Positions 24,797 to 33,696 of a DNA stretch of 64,000 nucleotides are shown in pieces. Source of the DNA: Mycolicibacterium chitae (lineage in GTDB: Bacteria > Actinomycetota > Actinomycetes > Mycobacteriales > Mycobacteriaceae); the NCBI RefSeq assembly GCF_900637205.1, contig NZ_LR134355.1, positions 4,650,001 to 4,714,000 of the forward strand, written 5' to 3'. The notes under the pieces are model-generated. The model ran no database searches. It was not told the origin of the DNA and saw only the letters and a list, made by a program, of their open reading frames with translations. Made by a program: the position numbers and the translations under genes. How positions within the stretch are numbered: position 1 is the stretch's first letter; the number at the start of each line of letters is the position of its first letter.

Positions 24797-26063
24797 GAGC
24801 TGGGTGGTGCTGGCCGGCGTCGCGCTGTCGGCCGCCCTGGTGGCGGGCTGCGGGAGCGCACCCCCGCCGGAGGAGCCGCGTGCCGTGCCGTCGCCGACGG
24901 CCGCGCCGCCGCCGCCCGGACTGGTGCCGGTGACCGTCGAGGTCCCGGAGAACATGCGCCAGCAGCCGTTCACCCAGCCGCGCGAGGCGTTGGTGCCCGA
25001 GGGCTGGACCATGTCGGTCTACGCCCGGACCTCGGGTCCGCGGCTGTTGGCGTGGGCGCCCGACGGGGTGCTGCTGGTCTCGGTGCCGTCGACGGGCGAG
25101 GTGCTGCGCATCGGCGACGATGGGGAGACCTCGGTGCTGCTGGGCGAGCTGACCGAGCCGCACGGCCTGGCCTTCGACGGCAACCGGCTCTACGTCGCGG
25201 AGAGCAATCAGGTGTCGGTGTACAGCTACGCCGACGGGCAGGCCACCAATCCGCAGGTGATCGCGCCCGGGCTGCCGGATGGTTCGCTCGAGGACCTGCG
25301 CGGGATCTACGAGCACGCGCTCAAGAGCGTGGTGCTCGGTGCCGACGGGTCGGTGTTGTTCTCCATCGGGTCCACGGGCAACATCTCGGCCGAGGACCGC
25401 GACGCCGAGCCGCCGCGCGCGACCATCATGCGGATCCCGCCCGGCGGCGGGGCGCCCGAACCGTTCGCGACAGGGGTGCGCAACGGCACCGGCCTGGCGG
25501 TCGCCCCCGACGGTGGCGTGTGGACGGCGGTCAACGGCCGCGACAACGTTCCCGAGCCCGAGACCGGCGAGGTCCGCACCGGGTACGTCAACGACAATCC
25601 GCCGGAGGCGCTGGCGCTGCTGACGCCGGGCCGCGAATTGGGTTGGCCGTTCTGCAATCCCGTGGGCGGGCCCACCGACCTGGGCTTCGCGCGCGATGCG
25701 CAGACCAATCCCGACGGCAGCCGAATGGACTGCGCCGCTTTGCCTCCCATCGAACGCAGCCTGCCCGCGCACTCCGCGCCGCTGGGCATGAACTTCGTCG
25801 AACTGCCCCCGCCGTATGGCCCCGGGGCGCTGATCGGCGTGCACGGCTCATGGAACCGCACCCCGCCGCGCGCCCCGGAGGTGGCATTCTTCGCTTGGCG
25901 CGACGGTGTTCTGGGGGAGCAGCAGACCCTGGTGGGTGGGTTCCAGTACCCCGACGGCACGCGCTGGGGCCGCCCGGTGGCCGCCGTCGTCGGCCCCGAC
26001 GGCGCGGTGTACATCAGCGATGACTACGCCGACGCGGTGTACCGCCTGGCGCCGCCGGCCTAG
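24777..26063 (+). CDS. Lipoprotein of the soluble glucose/sorbosone dehydrogenase (PQQ-type beta-propeller) family
   Basis: A 428-residue exported protein. Residues 1-25 form a lipoprotein signal (ALSAALVAGC, Cys25), followed by a Pro-rich linker to ~45. The mature part is a beta-propeller with repeated blades such as DGVLLVSVPSTGEVLRI, EPHGLAFDGNRLYVAESN, VRNGTGLAVAPDGGVWTAVN and the final VGPDGAVYISDDYADAVYRL. The family includes PQQ-dependent aldose dehydrogenases; cofactor residues cannot be confirmed by eye. It starts inside pirin. A degraded copy of its last ~95 codons lies at 34533-34819, on the far side of the accessory region. Confidence 0.85.
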   Translation: MRAWARKSWVVLAGVALSAALVAGCGSAPPPEEPRAVPSPTAAPPPPGLVPVTVEVPENMRQQPFTQPREALVPEGWTMSVYARTSGPRLLAWAPDGVLLVSVPSTGEVLRIGDDGETSVLLGELTEPHGLAFDGNRLYVAESNQVSVYSYADGQATNPQVIAPGLPDGSLEDLRGIYEHALKSVVLGADGSVLFSIGSTGNISAEDRDAEPPRATIMRIPPGGGAPEPFATGVRNGTGLAVAPDGGVWTAVNGRDNVPEPETGEVRTGYVNDNPPEALALLTPGRELGWPFCNPVGGPTDLGFARDAQTNPDGSRMDCAALPPIERSLPAHSAPLGMNFVELPPPYGPGALIGVHGSWNRTPPRAPEVAFFAWRDGVLGEQQTLVGGFQYPDGTRWGRPVAAVVGPDGAVYISDDYADAVYRLAPPA

Positions 26064-26411
26064 TTCTGCGGGACAGCTCATTGCGCCTTAAATCACCCTT
26101 TGTTTCATGAACTTCGAGGTGTTCACGTTGGGCTGCCCCAAGACAGCACCTCTCAGCGCAACAACGGCGAGTTCTATAGCTGGTCGATCGACCAGGTAAT
26201 CTGCAGAGTCATCCGCCCGTGCCCGCCCCGCCGACCAGCGTCGAGGCGTAAGCCTAATGCCTCTGGTAACACCCATCATCTCTATCGTTGACTACGCGTC
26301 GTGACACGCGTGCAGTACTCATGTAAATCGATCATTCGATCAGCCCGGTGGCAACTCACGCGAGATTGGCGGTTTCCAGATGCAATCCGGCAGTGACGAC
26401 AGGCCGTTGCG
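26064..26411. other. Spacer upstream of ferredoxin gene, start of accessory region
   Basis: No supported gene in 348 bases; a 63-codon frame at 26100-26291 has no RBS or recognisable product. Base composition drops noticeably from the core. It contains a perfect 16-base palindrome CTGGTCGATCGACCAG (26180-26195), suited to a TetR-type dimer, and a second symmetric stretch ACGCGT-N6-ACGCGT (near 26295-26312). This is the probable promoter region of the ferredoxin/P450/aldehyde-dehydrogenase genes. Confidence 0.5.
26180..26195. promoter_or_regulatory. Perfect 16-bp palindrome, possible operator
   Basis: CTGGTCGATCGACCAG is fully self-complementary and lies about 215 bases upstream of the ferredoxin start in an otherwise empty region. 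It does not resemble the GAGTAAC half-sites in front of the local tetR gene, so another regulator, or chance, is possible. Confidence 0.4.
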
Positions 26412-26615
26412 ATGAGCAGGGACAAGCGGGTGGTCATCGATCCGCACCTATGCGAGGGACACGCCTTGTGCCTTGAAACAGCACCCTCCGTATTCGACCT
26501 CCCCGAGGACGACGTGGCGACCTGCGTCGCGCAACCCTCCGGCGACAGCTGGCAACTGGTTTACGCGGCCATTGACGCCTGTCCGCGAGGCGCCATCAGC
26601 ATCACCGTGGACTGA
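26412..26615 (+). CDS. [3Fe-4S]-type ferredoxin, P450 redox partner
   Basis: A 67-residue ferredoxin of the small mycobacterial/actinobacterial P450 type. The cluster motif is C14-EGHAL-C20 with the second cysteine of a 4Fe ligand set replaced by His (CxxHxxC pattern), and C56-P near the end (DACPRGAI), typical of single [3Fe-4S] clusters. It sits directly upstream of a broken cytochrome P450 gene, its natural electron acceptor. Since that P450 is deleted, this ferredoxin may now be an orphan or serve another P450. Its start is ATG 26412. Confidence 0.88.
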   Translation: MSRDKRVVIDPHLCEGHALCLETAPSVFDLPEDDVATCVAQPSGDSWQLVYAAIDACPRGAISITVD

Positions 26616-26681
26616 GGCCGCCCGTCCTCGATGCTCGCAGCCCATTCCCGTCGACTCATCCGTGAAAGGATCACTCCGGCC

Positions 26682-27238
26682 ATGACCGCTCTTGCCTCCG
26701 CCGACTTCTTCTCCGACCCGGCGCTCGCACAGTCACCAAGCTGCTGTCCGCCGCGGTGCAGGTACTCGGGGACCGCCCCGAATACCAGCAGAAGTTACGC
26801 AAAAACCCCGAGGGCATACCGACATTCATCGAAGAGGCGCTTCGGATGCACGCTCCGACAAAGGTCGACTTCCGTCTGGTCCGCAAGACGACGGAACTGG
26901 GTGGGGTGTCGCTACCGGCCGGTACCATCGTGATGCTGTGCCTGGGTGCGGCCAACCGAGATCCCCGCAAGTTCGAGGATCCGCATGAGTTCCGCCCGGA
27001 GCGTAAGAATGTCCGCGAGCACGTCGCGTTCGGGCGCGGCATCCATACCTGCGCGGGTGCGCCCCTGGCCCGCGTCGAAGGACAGATCACCGTGCGTCGG
27101 CTACTCGACCGCATGAGCGAGATTCGGATCGATGAGTCGTTCCACGGCCCGGCCGACCAGCGGAACTACGTCTACGACCCGACCTTCCTGCTTCGCGGCC
27201 TTTCCGAGCTACACATCGAGTTCGACCGCGCCTCGTAG
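26682..27238 (+). pseudogene. Cytochrome P450, internally deleted and frameshifted
   Basis: The N-terminus (MTALASADFFSDPALAQ) is a normal start of an actinobacterial CYP with its own ATG at 26682. About 17 codons in, the sequence jumps to the middle of the I helix (TVTKLLSAAVQVLGDRPEY), in another frame. The rest is a normal P450 C-terminal half: EEALRMHAPTKVDFRLVRKT (with the ExxR region), the PERF-like FRPERKNV, and the haem loop HVAFGRGIHTCAGAPLAR with its cysteine. Roughly 200 residues, including the oxygen-binding threonine region, are missing. The joint reads GCACAGTCACC; a short ACAG overlap suggests deletion between microhomologies. No functional P450 can be made. Confidence 0.85.
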
Positions 27239-27280
27239 CTCCAACCCCTCACTCGATATCAACGACAAAGGTTGCAACAG

Positions 27281-28735
27281 ATGACATTTCAGGCAGTGCT
27301 CGACGAGATCCGACAGCGTCCGGGCACCGGCGAGACCATCCCGATCATCGATCCGGCCAGCGAGGAGCAGGTCGGCGAATTCACGGACGGCGGCGCGGCA
27401 GCAGTCGACGAAGCGGTAACCCGCGCACGTGCCAGTTTCGAATCCGGCGTGTGGCAAGGGCTTCCCGGGTCGGAGCGGGCCAAGGTTCTCTGGCGCGTTG
27501 CCGATCTGATCGATGAACACGCCGACGCGCTCGCCGAAATCGATTCGAAGAATACGGGTATGCCGTTGATGCAAGCCCGCGCAATCATGGGCACCAGTGC
27601 GGAGATCTTCCGTTACTACGGCGGTTGGTGCACCAAGCTCAACGGCATTGCCCACGACGTGCAGCAGACCGGTGGCATCACCGGCGTCTTCTCCAACATG
27701 CACGGCTACACCCTCACACAGCCCTATGGCGTCGTCGGGCTGATCTTTCCGTGGAATGGTCCGGTGTTCAACGCGTGTACCAAGCTGGCACCGGCCCTGG
27801 CCGCCGGCTGCAGCAGTGTGGTCAAACCCGCGGAGGAGACGCCGTTGTCGGCGCTGTTGATCGACAAGCTGCTCGCTCAGGCGGGCGTGCCCGAAGGTGT
27901 GGTGAATCTGGTCACCGGCTACGGGCATACGGCCGGTGCCGCGATCACCGAACACCCCGGGATCGAGAAGGTAGCCTTCACCGGTTCGACCGAGGTCGGG
28001 AAGCGGATCGTGCAGGCCGCCAGCGGAAACCTCAAGCGGGTGAGCCTGGAACTCGGCGGCAAGTCGCCGGTGTTGATCTACGACGATGCAGATCTCGACA
28101 CGGCCATCCTGATGGCGGCGATGGGTATCTTCATCCACTCCGGACAGGGATGCATCTGCGGCTCGCGCATCTTCGCCCAGCGTCGTGTCTATGACCGTGT
28201 CCTCGAAGGCATTGCCAACCTGGCCAACACGGTGAAGCTGGGCGGCCCGGCCGAGGACGATGCGTTGATCGGTCCGCTGATCAGCCAGAAGCAGCTCACC
28301 CGGGTGCTGGGCTTCATCGATGAGGGCAAGCGGGACGGCGTCGAGGTGGTGGCCGGCGGACATCGGTTGGATCGAAAGGGCTATTTCGTTCATCCGACGG
28401 TACTGACCGACGTGGACCCCGTCATGCGGCTGTTCCAGCAGGAGATTTTCGGACCGGTTGTGCCGGTCCTGCCCTTCGACGAGGACGACGAAGTCGTGAA
28501 TCTGGCCAACGATTCTGACTACGGGTTGTCAGCCGCTGTCTGGACCAAGGACGTCGGCAGGGCCCACCGGCTTGCCAAGCGTCTGGAGTCCGGTACGGTC
28601 ACCGTCAACTGCCAGATGGTCTTCGACCACTCGATGCCCTTCGGTGGCTGGAAGCAGTCCGGCTGGGGTTACGAATGGGGCCGCGAAGGTGTCGAGGCGT
28701 TTCTGCAGACCAAGAGCGTCTACGCTCAGCTCTGA
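27281..28735 (+). CDS. NAD(P)-dependent aldehyde dehydrogenase
   Basis: A 484-residue ALDH. Catalytic residues are visible: Asn159 (FPWNGP), Glu257 (LELGGKSP) and Cys291 (SGQGCICGSR). The cofactor-binding FTGSTEVGKRI is at ~233-243. It oxidises an aldehyde to the acid; the substrate is not readable. ATG 27281 with AAAGG nine bases upstream is preferred to a TTG nine bases earlier. It follows the P450 remnant by 42 bases in the same direction. Its last ten bases overlap the convergent esterase gene. Confidence 0.9.
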   Translation: MTFQAVLDEIRQRPGTGETIPIIDPASEEQVGEFTDGGAAAVDEAVTRARASFESGVWQGLPGSERAKVLWRVADLIDEHADALAEIDSKNTGMPLMQARAIMGTSAEIFRYYGGWCTKLNGIAHDVQQTGGITGVFSNMHGYTLTQPYGVVGLIFPWNGPVFNACTKLAPALAAGCSSVVKPAEETPLSALLIDKLLAQAGVPEGVVNLVTGYGHTAGAAITEHPGIEKVAFTGSTEVGKRIVQAASGNLKRVSLELGGKSPVLIYDDADLDTAILMAAMGIFIHSGQGCICGSRIFAQRRVYDRVLEGIANLANTVKLGGPAEDDALIGPLISQKQLTRVLGFIDEGKRDGVEVVAGGHRLDRKGYFVHPTVLTDVDPVMRLFQQEIFGPVVPVLPFDEDDEVVNLANDSDYGLSAAVWTKDVGRAHRLAKRLESGTVTVNCQMVFDHSMPFGGWKQSGWGYEWGREGVEAFLQTKSVYAQL

Positions 28736-29658
28736 GGGCGCCGCAGACCGAGGTAGTCCCGGAGCATTGCGCACTGGCTGTCGAAAAACCTTGTGGCAAC
28801 GCCGGTGTGCGGGGCAACAGCATCGAATCCGTGAAACGCGCCTGGGACAACGGTGAGCCTGCAGTCAACGCTGGCGTCGCACAGACGCCGTGCATAACTG
28901 CAGGCCTCATCGCTCAACAGATCCAGCGCGCCAACCCCGATCCACGCCGGAGCTACACCACCCAGATCGCCACGGCGCGCGGGTACCGCGACATGCGGAT
29001 CGGCACCACCAAGGTAGGCGGTCCAGCTCAGCGTATTGCTTGTGTTGTTCCACAGTCGGCGCAGCGTGGCGTCGGGGTCTGGGCGCTGCGAAGTCCGATC
29101 GTCGAGCATGGGATAGAGCAGGATCTGCGCCGCGATGTCGACCTCACCGCGATCACGAGCCATCAAAGCGAGTGCGGCGGCCAACCCCCCGCCTGCACTC
29201 GCCCCCGCGATCGCCATGCGCCGAGAGTCCACCTCCGGATGCGCAGCCAACCAGACCAGCGCCTCATAGCAGTCGGTCAGAGCGGCTGGATACGGATGCT
29301 CCGGCGCGAGTCGGTAGTCGACTGCCGCGACGATGATCCCCAACTCGTGGGACATCCGTCGGGCGAGGCGGTCATCCATCGCCGCATTCCCGAGGACGTA
29401 GCCTCCGCCGTGGATCCACAGCAGCGCAGCGCCGCTGGCCTCGGCGGCCACGGCTGGCCGATGCACCCGGACGGTGCCGCCTGATGTCAGCGTGCTCAAC
29501 GAGGTACCAAGGTGAGCGCCGGCTCGTCGGGGAATCCGGCGGAAGATCCGCACCGACGTCGGCGTCACCAACGCGGTAGGCAGATACCGACTGGGCCGGC
29601 GCAACTCCGGGTGATATTCGCGGGCCGCGATTCGTTGCCGCAGCGCCCGGGCAGCCAC
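28726..29658 (-). CDS. Hormone-sensitive-lipase-family esterase (alpha/beta hydrolase)
   Basis: A 310-residue esterase. The HSL oxyanion motif HGGG is at 83-86, the nucleophile Ser154 in AGASAGG, and Asp246 and His276 complete the triad (GALDLLSDE, GAFHGFD). The family includes monoterpene lactone hydrolases and many ester hydrolases. It is the last gene of the five-gene minus-strand operon, nine bases after the second aldehyde dehydrogenase, starting at GTG 29658. In context it may hydrolyse an ester or lactone intermediate. Confidence 0.87.
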   Translation of the reverse strand: MAARALRQRIAAREYHPELRRPSRYLPTALVTPTSVRIFRRIPRRAGAHLGTSLSTLTSGGTVRVHRPAVAAEASGAALLWIHGGGYVLGNAAMDDRLARRMSHELGIIVAAVDYRLAPEHPYPAALTDCYEALVWLAAHPEVDSRRMAIAGASAGGGLAAALALMARDRGEVDIAAQILLYPMLDDRTSQRPDPDATLRRLWNNTSNTLSWTAYLGGADPHVAVPARRGDLGGVAPAWIGVGALDLLSDEACSYARRLCDASVDCRLTVVPGAFHGFDAVAPHTGVATRFFDSQCAMLRDYLGLRRPQS

Positions 29659-29667
29659 GGCGCGCTG

Positions 29668-31128
29668 CTAGCCCAACCCGATGCGGATGTTCTTGACCTG
29701 CAGGAACTCCTGCAGCCCTTCCAAGCCGCCGGTGCGACCGGCACCGCTGTGCTTGTAGCCGCCGTAAGGCCCCTGGGGAGATATCCGACTGCCCTGGTTG
29801 ATCCACACCGAACCGGACTCCAACTGCCGGGCCACGGTGTGGGCTCTGTTGAGATCGTGGGTGTGCACGAATGCGTTCAGACCATATGAGGTGTCGTTGG
29901 CGATGCGCACGGCCTCGGCATCGTCGCTGAAGGGGATCACCGAGACCACCGGCCCGAACGTTTCGGTTTGGGCCAGCACGGAGCGGTTGTCGACGTTGCC
30001 CAGCACCGTGGGCGCCAGGTAATACCCTTTCGCGAGTGCGCCTTCGGTGATTCGATGCCCGCCGGTAAGTAGCTCACCGGCTCCCTCGGCGACAGCCTGG
30101 TCCACCGCTGCGTGGATACGTTCCAGGGCCGCACCGGAGATCACCGGACCGAAACCGGTTGTCGGATCAAGGGGATCGCCCACGCGCGCCGCACCGACGA
30201 CGTCCAGGAACCGCTCGAGGAAAGCGTCGTATACATCGTTGTGCACCAGGATGCGACTCGCACACGCGCAGCTCTGACCGGCCTGCATCAGCGGGCCCTG
30301 GTGCGCCGACCGCGCCGCGGCCACGTCCAGGTCGGCGTCGGCGAAGATGAGGTTGGCCGACTTCCCGCCGAGCTCGGTCACCACCGGGGTCAGATTCTCG
30401 GTGGCTGCCCTGAGCACGGCGCGGGCGGTCTGCCCACCACCGGTGAAATGAATCTTGCCGATTCCGGGGTGCCGCACCAATGCCTCCCCACCGGCGGCGG
30501 CGGCAGGCACGACGTTTACCAGCCCCGGCGGCAGGCCCGCTTCCAGACACAATTCGCCAAGGCGCAGTGCCGCCAGCGGCGCCACCTCAGATGGCTTGAA
30601 CACCACCGCATTCCCAGCGGCCAGCGCCGGTGCCACACACGATGCGGCGACCACCAGAGAGCCGTTCCACGGGGCGATGACCCCCACGACGCCATAGGGT
30701 TCGCGCTCGATGAAGTTCAGATCGGGACTGCCGCTGACCGGTGTGCTGGATCCGAGCGGCTTGTCGACATAACCGGCAAAGTGGCGCAGGAACTGTTCGA
30801 CCATGATGGCATTGCCCGCATACGAGATCGGTACGCCGTAGTCGTGGGTGTTCAGTTCGGCCAGTTCGCCGAGATGGCCGTGTACCACGTCGGCGAGGTC
30901 GATCAGCAGATCACGGCGGCGGTCCACCGTCAGCGCCGACCATTCACGTTGCGCATCGCGGGCCGCCGCGACCGCGCGATCCACCTCTTCGGCCCCGGCC
31001 AACGCCACCGTGGCGTTGGTTTCGCCCGTGCCGGGATAGATGTGTGAATAGTGGTCGACCGATGTCGAGGTGATCCGGTCCGACCCAATCAGCAAGCCGG
31101 CGATCGAATCCGGGAGAGCCGAGGTCAT
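29668..31128 (-). CDS. NAD(P)-dependent aldehyde dehydrogenase (second)
   Basis: A 486-residue ALDH with Asn155 (APWNGS), Glu252 (TELGGKSA) and Cys287 (AGQSCACASR). It differs clearly from the first ALDH and is not a duplicate. It resembles the betaine/aromatic aldehyde group in its N-terminal 'IYPGTGE' and 'WINQGSRISPQGPYGGYKHSG' C-terminal loop. The ATG overlaps the stop of the tandem CMD gene (ATGA), so it is co-translated in the SDR-SDR-CMD-ALDH-esterase operon. Confidence 0.9.
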   Translation of the reverse strand: MTSALPDSIAGLLIGSDRITSTSVDHYSHIYPGTGETNATVALAGAEEVDRAVAAARDAQREWSALTVDRRRDLLIDLADVVHGHLGELAELNTHDYGVPISYAGNAIMVEQFLRHFAGYVDKPLGSSTPVSGSPDLNFIEREPYGVVGVIAPWNGSLVVAASCVAPALAAGNAVVFKPSEVAPLAALRLGELCLEAGLPPGLVNVVPAAAAGGEALVRHPGIGKIHFTGGGQTARAVLRAATENLTPVVTELGGKSANLIFADADLDVAAARSAHQGPLMQAGQSCACASRILVHNDVYDAFLERFLDVVGAARVGDPLDPTTGFGPVISGAALERIHAAVDQAVAEGAGELLTGGHRITEGALAKGYYLAPTVLGNVDNRSVLAQTETFGPVVSVIPFSDDAEAVRIANDTSYGLNAFVHTHDLNRAHTVARQLESGSVWINQGSRISPQGPYGGYKHSGAGRTGGLEGLQEFLQVKNIRIGLG

Positions 31129-31937
31129 GAGATGACCGTCGCCTCATCGGCCCACTCTTGGGTTACCCGTTGCTTCTGCTCACCGATGACCTGGTTCAGG
31201 TGCGAGCCCTTGGGCCAGCCATAGTGCGCGGCGAAATGCAAGGCCAATTCGTCCATTTCGGAAAAGGACAGGTCTTTGCTCTTCAACGCAGCGTAGACAT
31301 GACTCAGGATCGGGTACGGGGCGTCCTGGAATGCGACACAGGCGACGGTGATCAGGCGTCGCTCCTTCATACCCAGCCCCGGCCGAAGCCACATCTCGCC
31401 GAACACGAAGTTCAAGATCCCCGCTCCCTGAAACGGATTGTCCCGGATGGGCGCGAAGGGCAGGCAGTTGATGTCCTTGAACGACTGCTCCCCTACGGCC
31501 AGCCGAGCCTCCGGATCGCTTGGCGTGGCCAAGGGCAACAGAGGCTCCGGTGAGGGCACCGGCAGGCCCCGCTCGCTGTGGATGCGTGCCCATTCTTCGT
31601 CGACGACCTGGTTGAAGCGTGACGCCTTGGGCCATCCTCCGTACACCGCGAAATGCAGTACCGTTTCCTGCATCTCGGCGATGGTGACGTCACCGCTGTT
31701 GAGCGCGGCATATACGTGGTCGCGCAGCGGGCCCTCAGCATCGGCCGCCGCCGCGCACGGCAAGGTGACGAACCGGCGTTCGCGACGAGTCAACCCGGAC
31801 CGCTGCCACACCTCTGCAAACACGAAGTCGAGCAGATGCATGGTCGTCGGAGACTCATCCGACGGTGCCGTCACAGTCATGATCTCTGCGTAGGCGCGGC
31901 GGCCACGCTCAAGTCGTTCGGGGGCGTAGGTGGTCAC
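31125..31937 (-). CDS. Tandem carboxymuconolactone decarboxylase-like protein
   Basis: A 270-residue protein with two CMD domains in tandem (residues ~35-120 and ~165-255). Each has the pattern VFAEVWQRSGLTRRERRFVT / VFGEMWLRPGLGMKERRLIT followed by a helix ending 'HVYAAL' and 'LHFAVYGGWPKASRFNQV' / 'LHFAAHYGWPKGSHLNQV'. Classic AhpD CxxC is absent, so peroxidase activity is unlikely; a lyase or isomerase role in ring catabolism fits. It lies between the SDR and ALDH genes in the operon and starts at GTG 31937. Confidence 0.87.
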   Translation of the reverse strand: MTTYAPERLERGRRAYAEIMTVTAPSDESPTTMHLLDFVFAEVWQRSGLTRRERRFVTLPCAAAADAEGPLRDHVYAALNSGDVTIAEMQETVLHFAVYGGWPKASRFNQVVDEEWARIHSERGLPVPSPEPLLPLATPSDPEARLAVGEQSFKDINCLPFAPIRDNPFQGAGILNFVFGEMWLRPGLGMKERRLITVACVAFQDAPYPILSHVYAALKSKDLSFSEMDELALHFAAHYGWPKGSHLNQVIGEQKQRVTQEWADEATVIS

Positions 31938-31973
31938 GTCAAGCTCTTTTCATCAGATTGTTGTTGTTCGAAG

Positions 31974-32777
31974 TCAACGGATGCTGACGCCGGCATCGAC
32001 CTTGAGTTCGAGGCCGGTGACATGGCGGGCCTCGTCAGACACGAGGTAGAGCACCGCGTTGCTGATGTCGACGGCCTCCGTCATCACGATCGGCAGCGCG
32101 TTCTGGAAGATCGGGCCCAAATCGGCACGCTTGTCGTGCAGCAGCGTGTGCAATGTCTCTGGCTGCATACCGGTGGCCACTCCGGTGGGCAGCACCGTAT
32201 TAACCCGGATATTCACCGCCGCAAGCTCATTGGCCAACGCCCTACTCATCCCGATGACACCGAACTTGGACGCGGTGTACGGGGTGTGCAGCGGAGAGCC
32301 CTTGATCGCGGCCGCCGAGCTGATGTTGATCAGGCTGCCGCCGCGCTCGAGCAAGTGCGGTATGGCCGACCGGCAGGTGTTCCAGGTGCCGATCAGGTTG
32401 ACATCGACCACGGCACGCCACTGCTCCGCCGTGGTGGTGTCCCAGGTTCCCCCGGTCAGCACCCCGGCGTTGGCCACGGAGGCATCCAGGCCTCCCAATT
32501 CCTCCACCCCCTGGTCCACCGCCGTCCGAAGATCTTCCTCATCACGTACGTCGACAACCTTCGTAACGGCGCGCCGCCCCAACGCTTCGACCAGGCGTGC
32601 GGTCTCTGCGAGTTCGTCGGCAGCAGCGAGCGGATACTCGATCATCGGGACGGACTCACAGATGTCGACCAGGATGAGGTCGGCGCCCTCCTCGGCCAGC
32701 CGTACTGCGTGACTCCGCCCCATACCGCGCGCTGCCCCGGTGATCAGGACCCGTTTACCCTCGACGCGCCCTCTCAT
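31974..32777 (-). CDS. Mycofactocin-coupled SDR oxidoreductase (carveol-dehydrogenase type), first
   Basis: A 267-residue SDR. The N-terminus RVEGKRVLITGAARGMGRSH and the long VDICESVP insertion are the hallmark of the mycofactocin-coupled SDR subfamily (TIGR03971, carveol dehydrogenase-like), which holds NAD(H) tightly and passes electrons to mycofactocin. The active site is Ser153/154, Tyr167 and Lys171 (TPYTASKFG). The ATG overlaps the stop of the upstream SDR (ATGA). The likely substrate is a secondary, perhaps cyclic, alcohol. Confidence 0.9.
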   Translation of the reverse strand: MRGRVEGKRVLITGAARGMGRSHAVRLAEEGADLILVDICESVPMIEYPLAAADELAETARLVEALGRRAVTKVVDVRDEEDLRTAVDQGVEELGGLDASVANAGVLTGGTWDTTTAEQWRAVVDVNLIGTWNTCRSAIPHLLERGGSLINISSAAAIKGSPLHTPYTASKFGVIGMSRALANELAAVNIRVNTVLPTGVATGMQPETLHTLLHDKRADLGPIFQNALPIVMTEAVDISNAVLYLVSDEARHVTGLELKVDAGVSIR

Positions 32778-33604
32778 AGCTTGTTGCAGAAGCCGGCATC
32801 AACGGGGAAGGTCACACCGGTGATGTATTTGCCCTCATCAGAGACCAGGAACGCGACCGCGGCGCTGATGTCTTCGGGTTCGAGCATCGAGACCGGCATC
32901 GGGTTCTGCAAATGCGGGCCGCCGTCGGGGTAGTGCTCCAGGAACGCCGTCATGGCGGGGTTGGTTGCCATCATGGTGTTGACCGCCGTCGGATGCACGG
33001 TATTGACTCGGATGCTGTGGGGTGCCAGAGCATTGGCCAAAGTGCGCATCAGCCCGACGATGCCGTGCTTGGACGCGGCGTATCCCAATCCACCGCCCTG
33101 CATACCGCCGAAGCCCACCAGCCCGGAGGTCGAGCTTGTGAACACGATGGACCCGCCGCGCTTACCGTCGATCAGGTGCGGCATCGCGGCTCTGGCGGTG
33201 TGGAAGGACCCGACCAGATTCACGTCAACCACGTCGGTCCACATCTGGAGCTCCTCCTCGATCGTCAGCTCGCGGAATCCCATCGCCGCAATACCCGCGT
33301 TGGCACAAACGATGTCCAACCGCCCGAAGTGGTCGACCCCCGCATCCAGCGCCGACTTGAGCGCTTGGAAGTCACGGACATCAGCCACCGAACCCAACAT
33401 CTTGCCGCCCGCCCCCTCCACTAAGGCGATCGTTTCGTCGAGCTCGGCGCGCGAGGCCATCGGATATCCGTTGGACTCGATGTCAGCGCAGATGTCCACG
33501 CCAATGATGTTGGCGCCGTTGGAGGCGAGCCGGACGGCATGACTGCGCCCTTGCCCGCGACCGACACCGGTGACAAATGCGACCTTGCCGTCTAGAGAAC
33601 CCAT
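32774..33604 (-). CDS. Mycofactocin-coupled SDR oxidoreductase, second
   Basis: A 276-residue SDR of the same subfamily: DGKVAFVTGVGRGQGRSHAV, VDICADIES, CANAGI at ~100-105, active-site Tyr175/Lys179 (LGYAASKHG). It is the first gene of the minus-strand operon and is divergent from tetR. Two consecutive ATG codons exist (33607, 33604); the second is better spaced from the GAGGA ribosome-binding site. The presence of two members of this subfamily suggests successive alcohol oxidations or stereospecific pairs in one pathway. Confidence 0.9.
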   Translation of the reverse strand: MGSLDGKVAFVTGVGRGQGRSHAVRLASNGANIIGVDICADIESNGYPMASRAELDETIALVEGAGGKMLGSVADVRDFQALKSALDAGVDHFGRLDIVCANAGIAAMGFRELTIEEELQMWTDVVDVNLVGSFHTARAAMPHLIDGKRGGSIVFTSSTSGLVGFGGMQGGGLGYAASKHGIVGLMRTLANALAPHSIRVNTVHPTAVNTMMATNPAMTAFLEHYPDGGPHLQNPMPVSMLEPEDISAAVAFLVSDEGKYITGVTFPVDAGFCNKL

Positions 33605-33637
33605 CATTCCTCGCTTCGTTGCGCATGCCACGACATT

Positions 33638-33669
33638 CCGAGTAACTGCGTTACTCGGGTTAGAGTAAC
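33638..33669. promoter_or_regulatory. TetR operator with three half-sites
   Basis: CCGAGTAA-CTGCG-TTACTCGG is a perfect 21-base inverted repeat (33638-33658). A third GAGTAAC half-site follows at 33663-33669 and pairs with the preceding GTTACTC as an everted repeat. It lies in the 92-base divergent promoter between the SDR operon and tetR, so autoregulation and control of the operon by the TetR protein are likely. Confidence 0.75.
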
Positions 33670-33696
33670 CACGTTTTCCGCAGAAGGGCAAGGGCG

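Noticed and set aside
26100..26291. 63-codon ORF upstream of the ferredoxin gene
   Set aside because: No ribosome-binding site, odd composition, and it spans a palindrome that looks regulatory.
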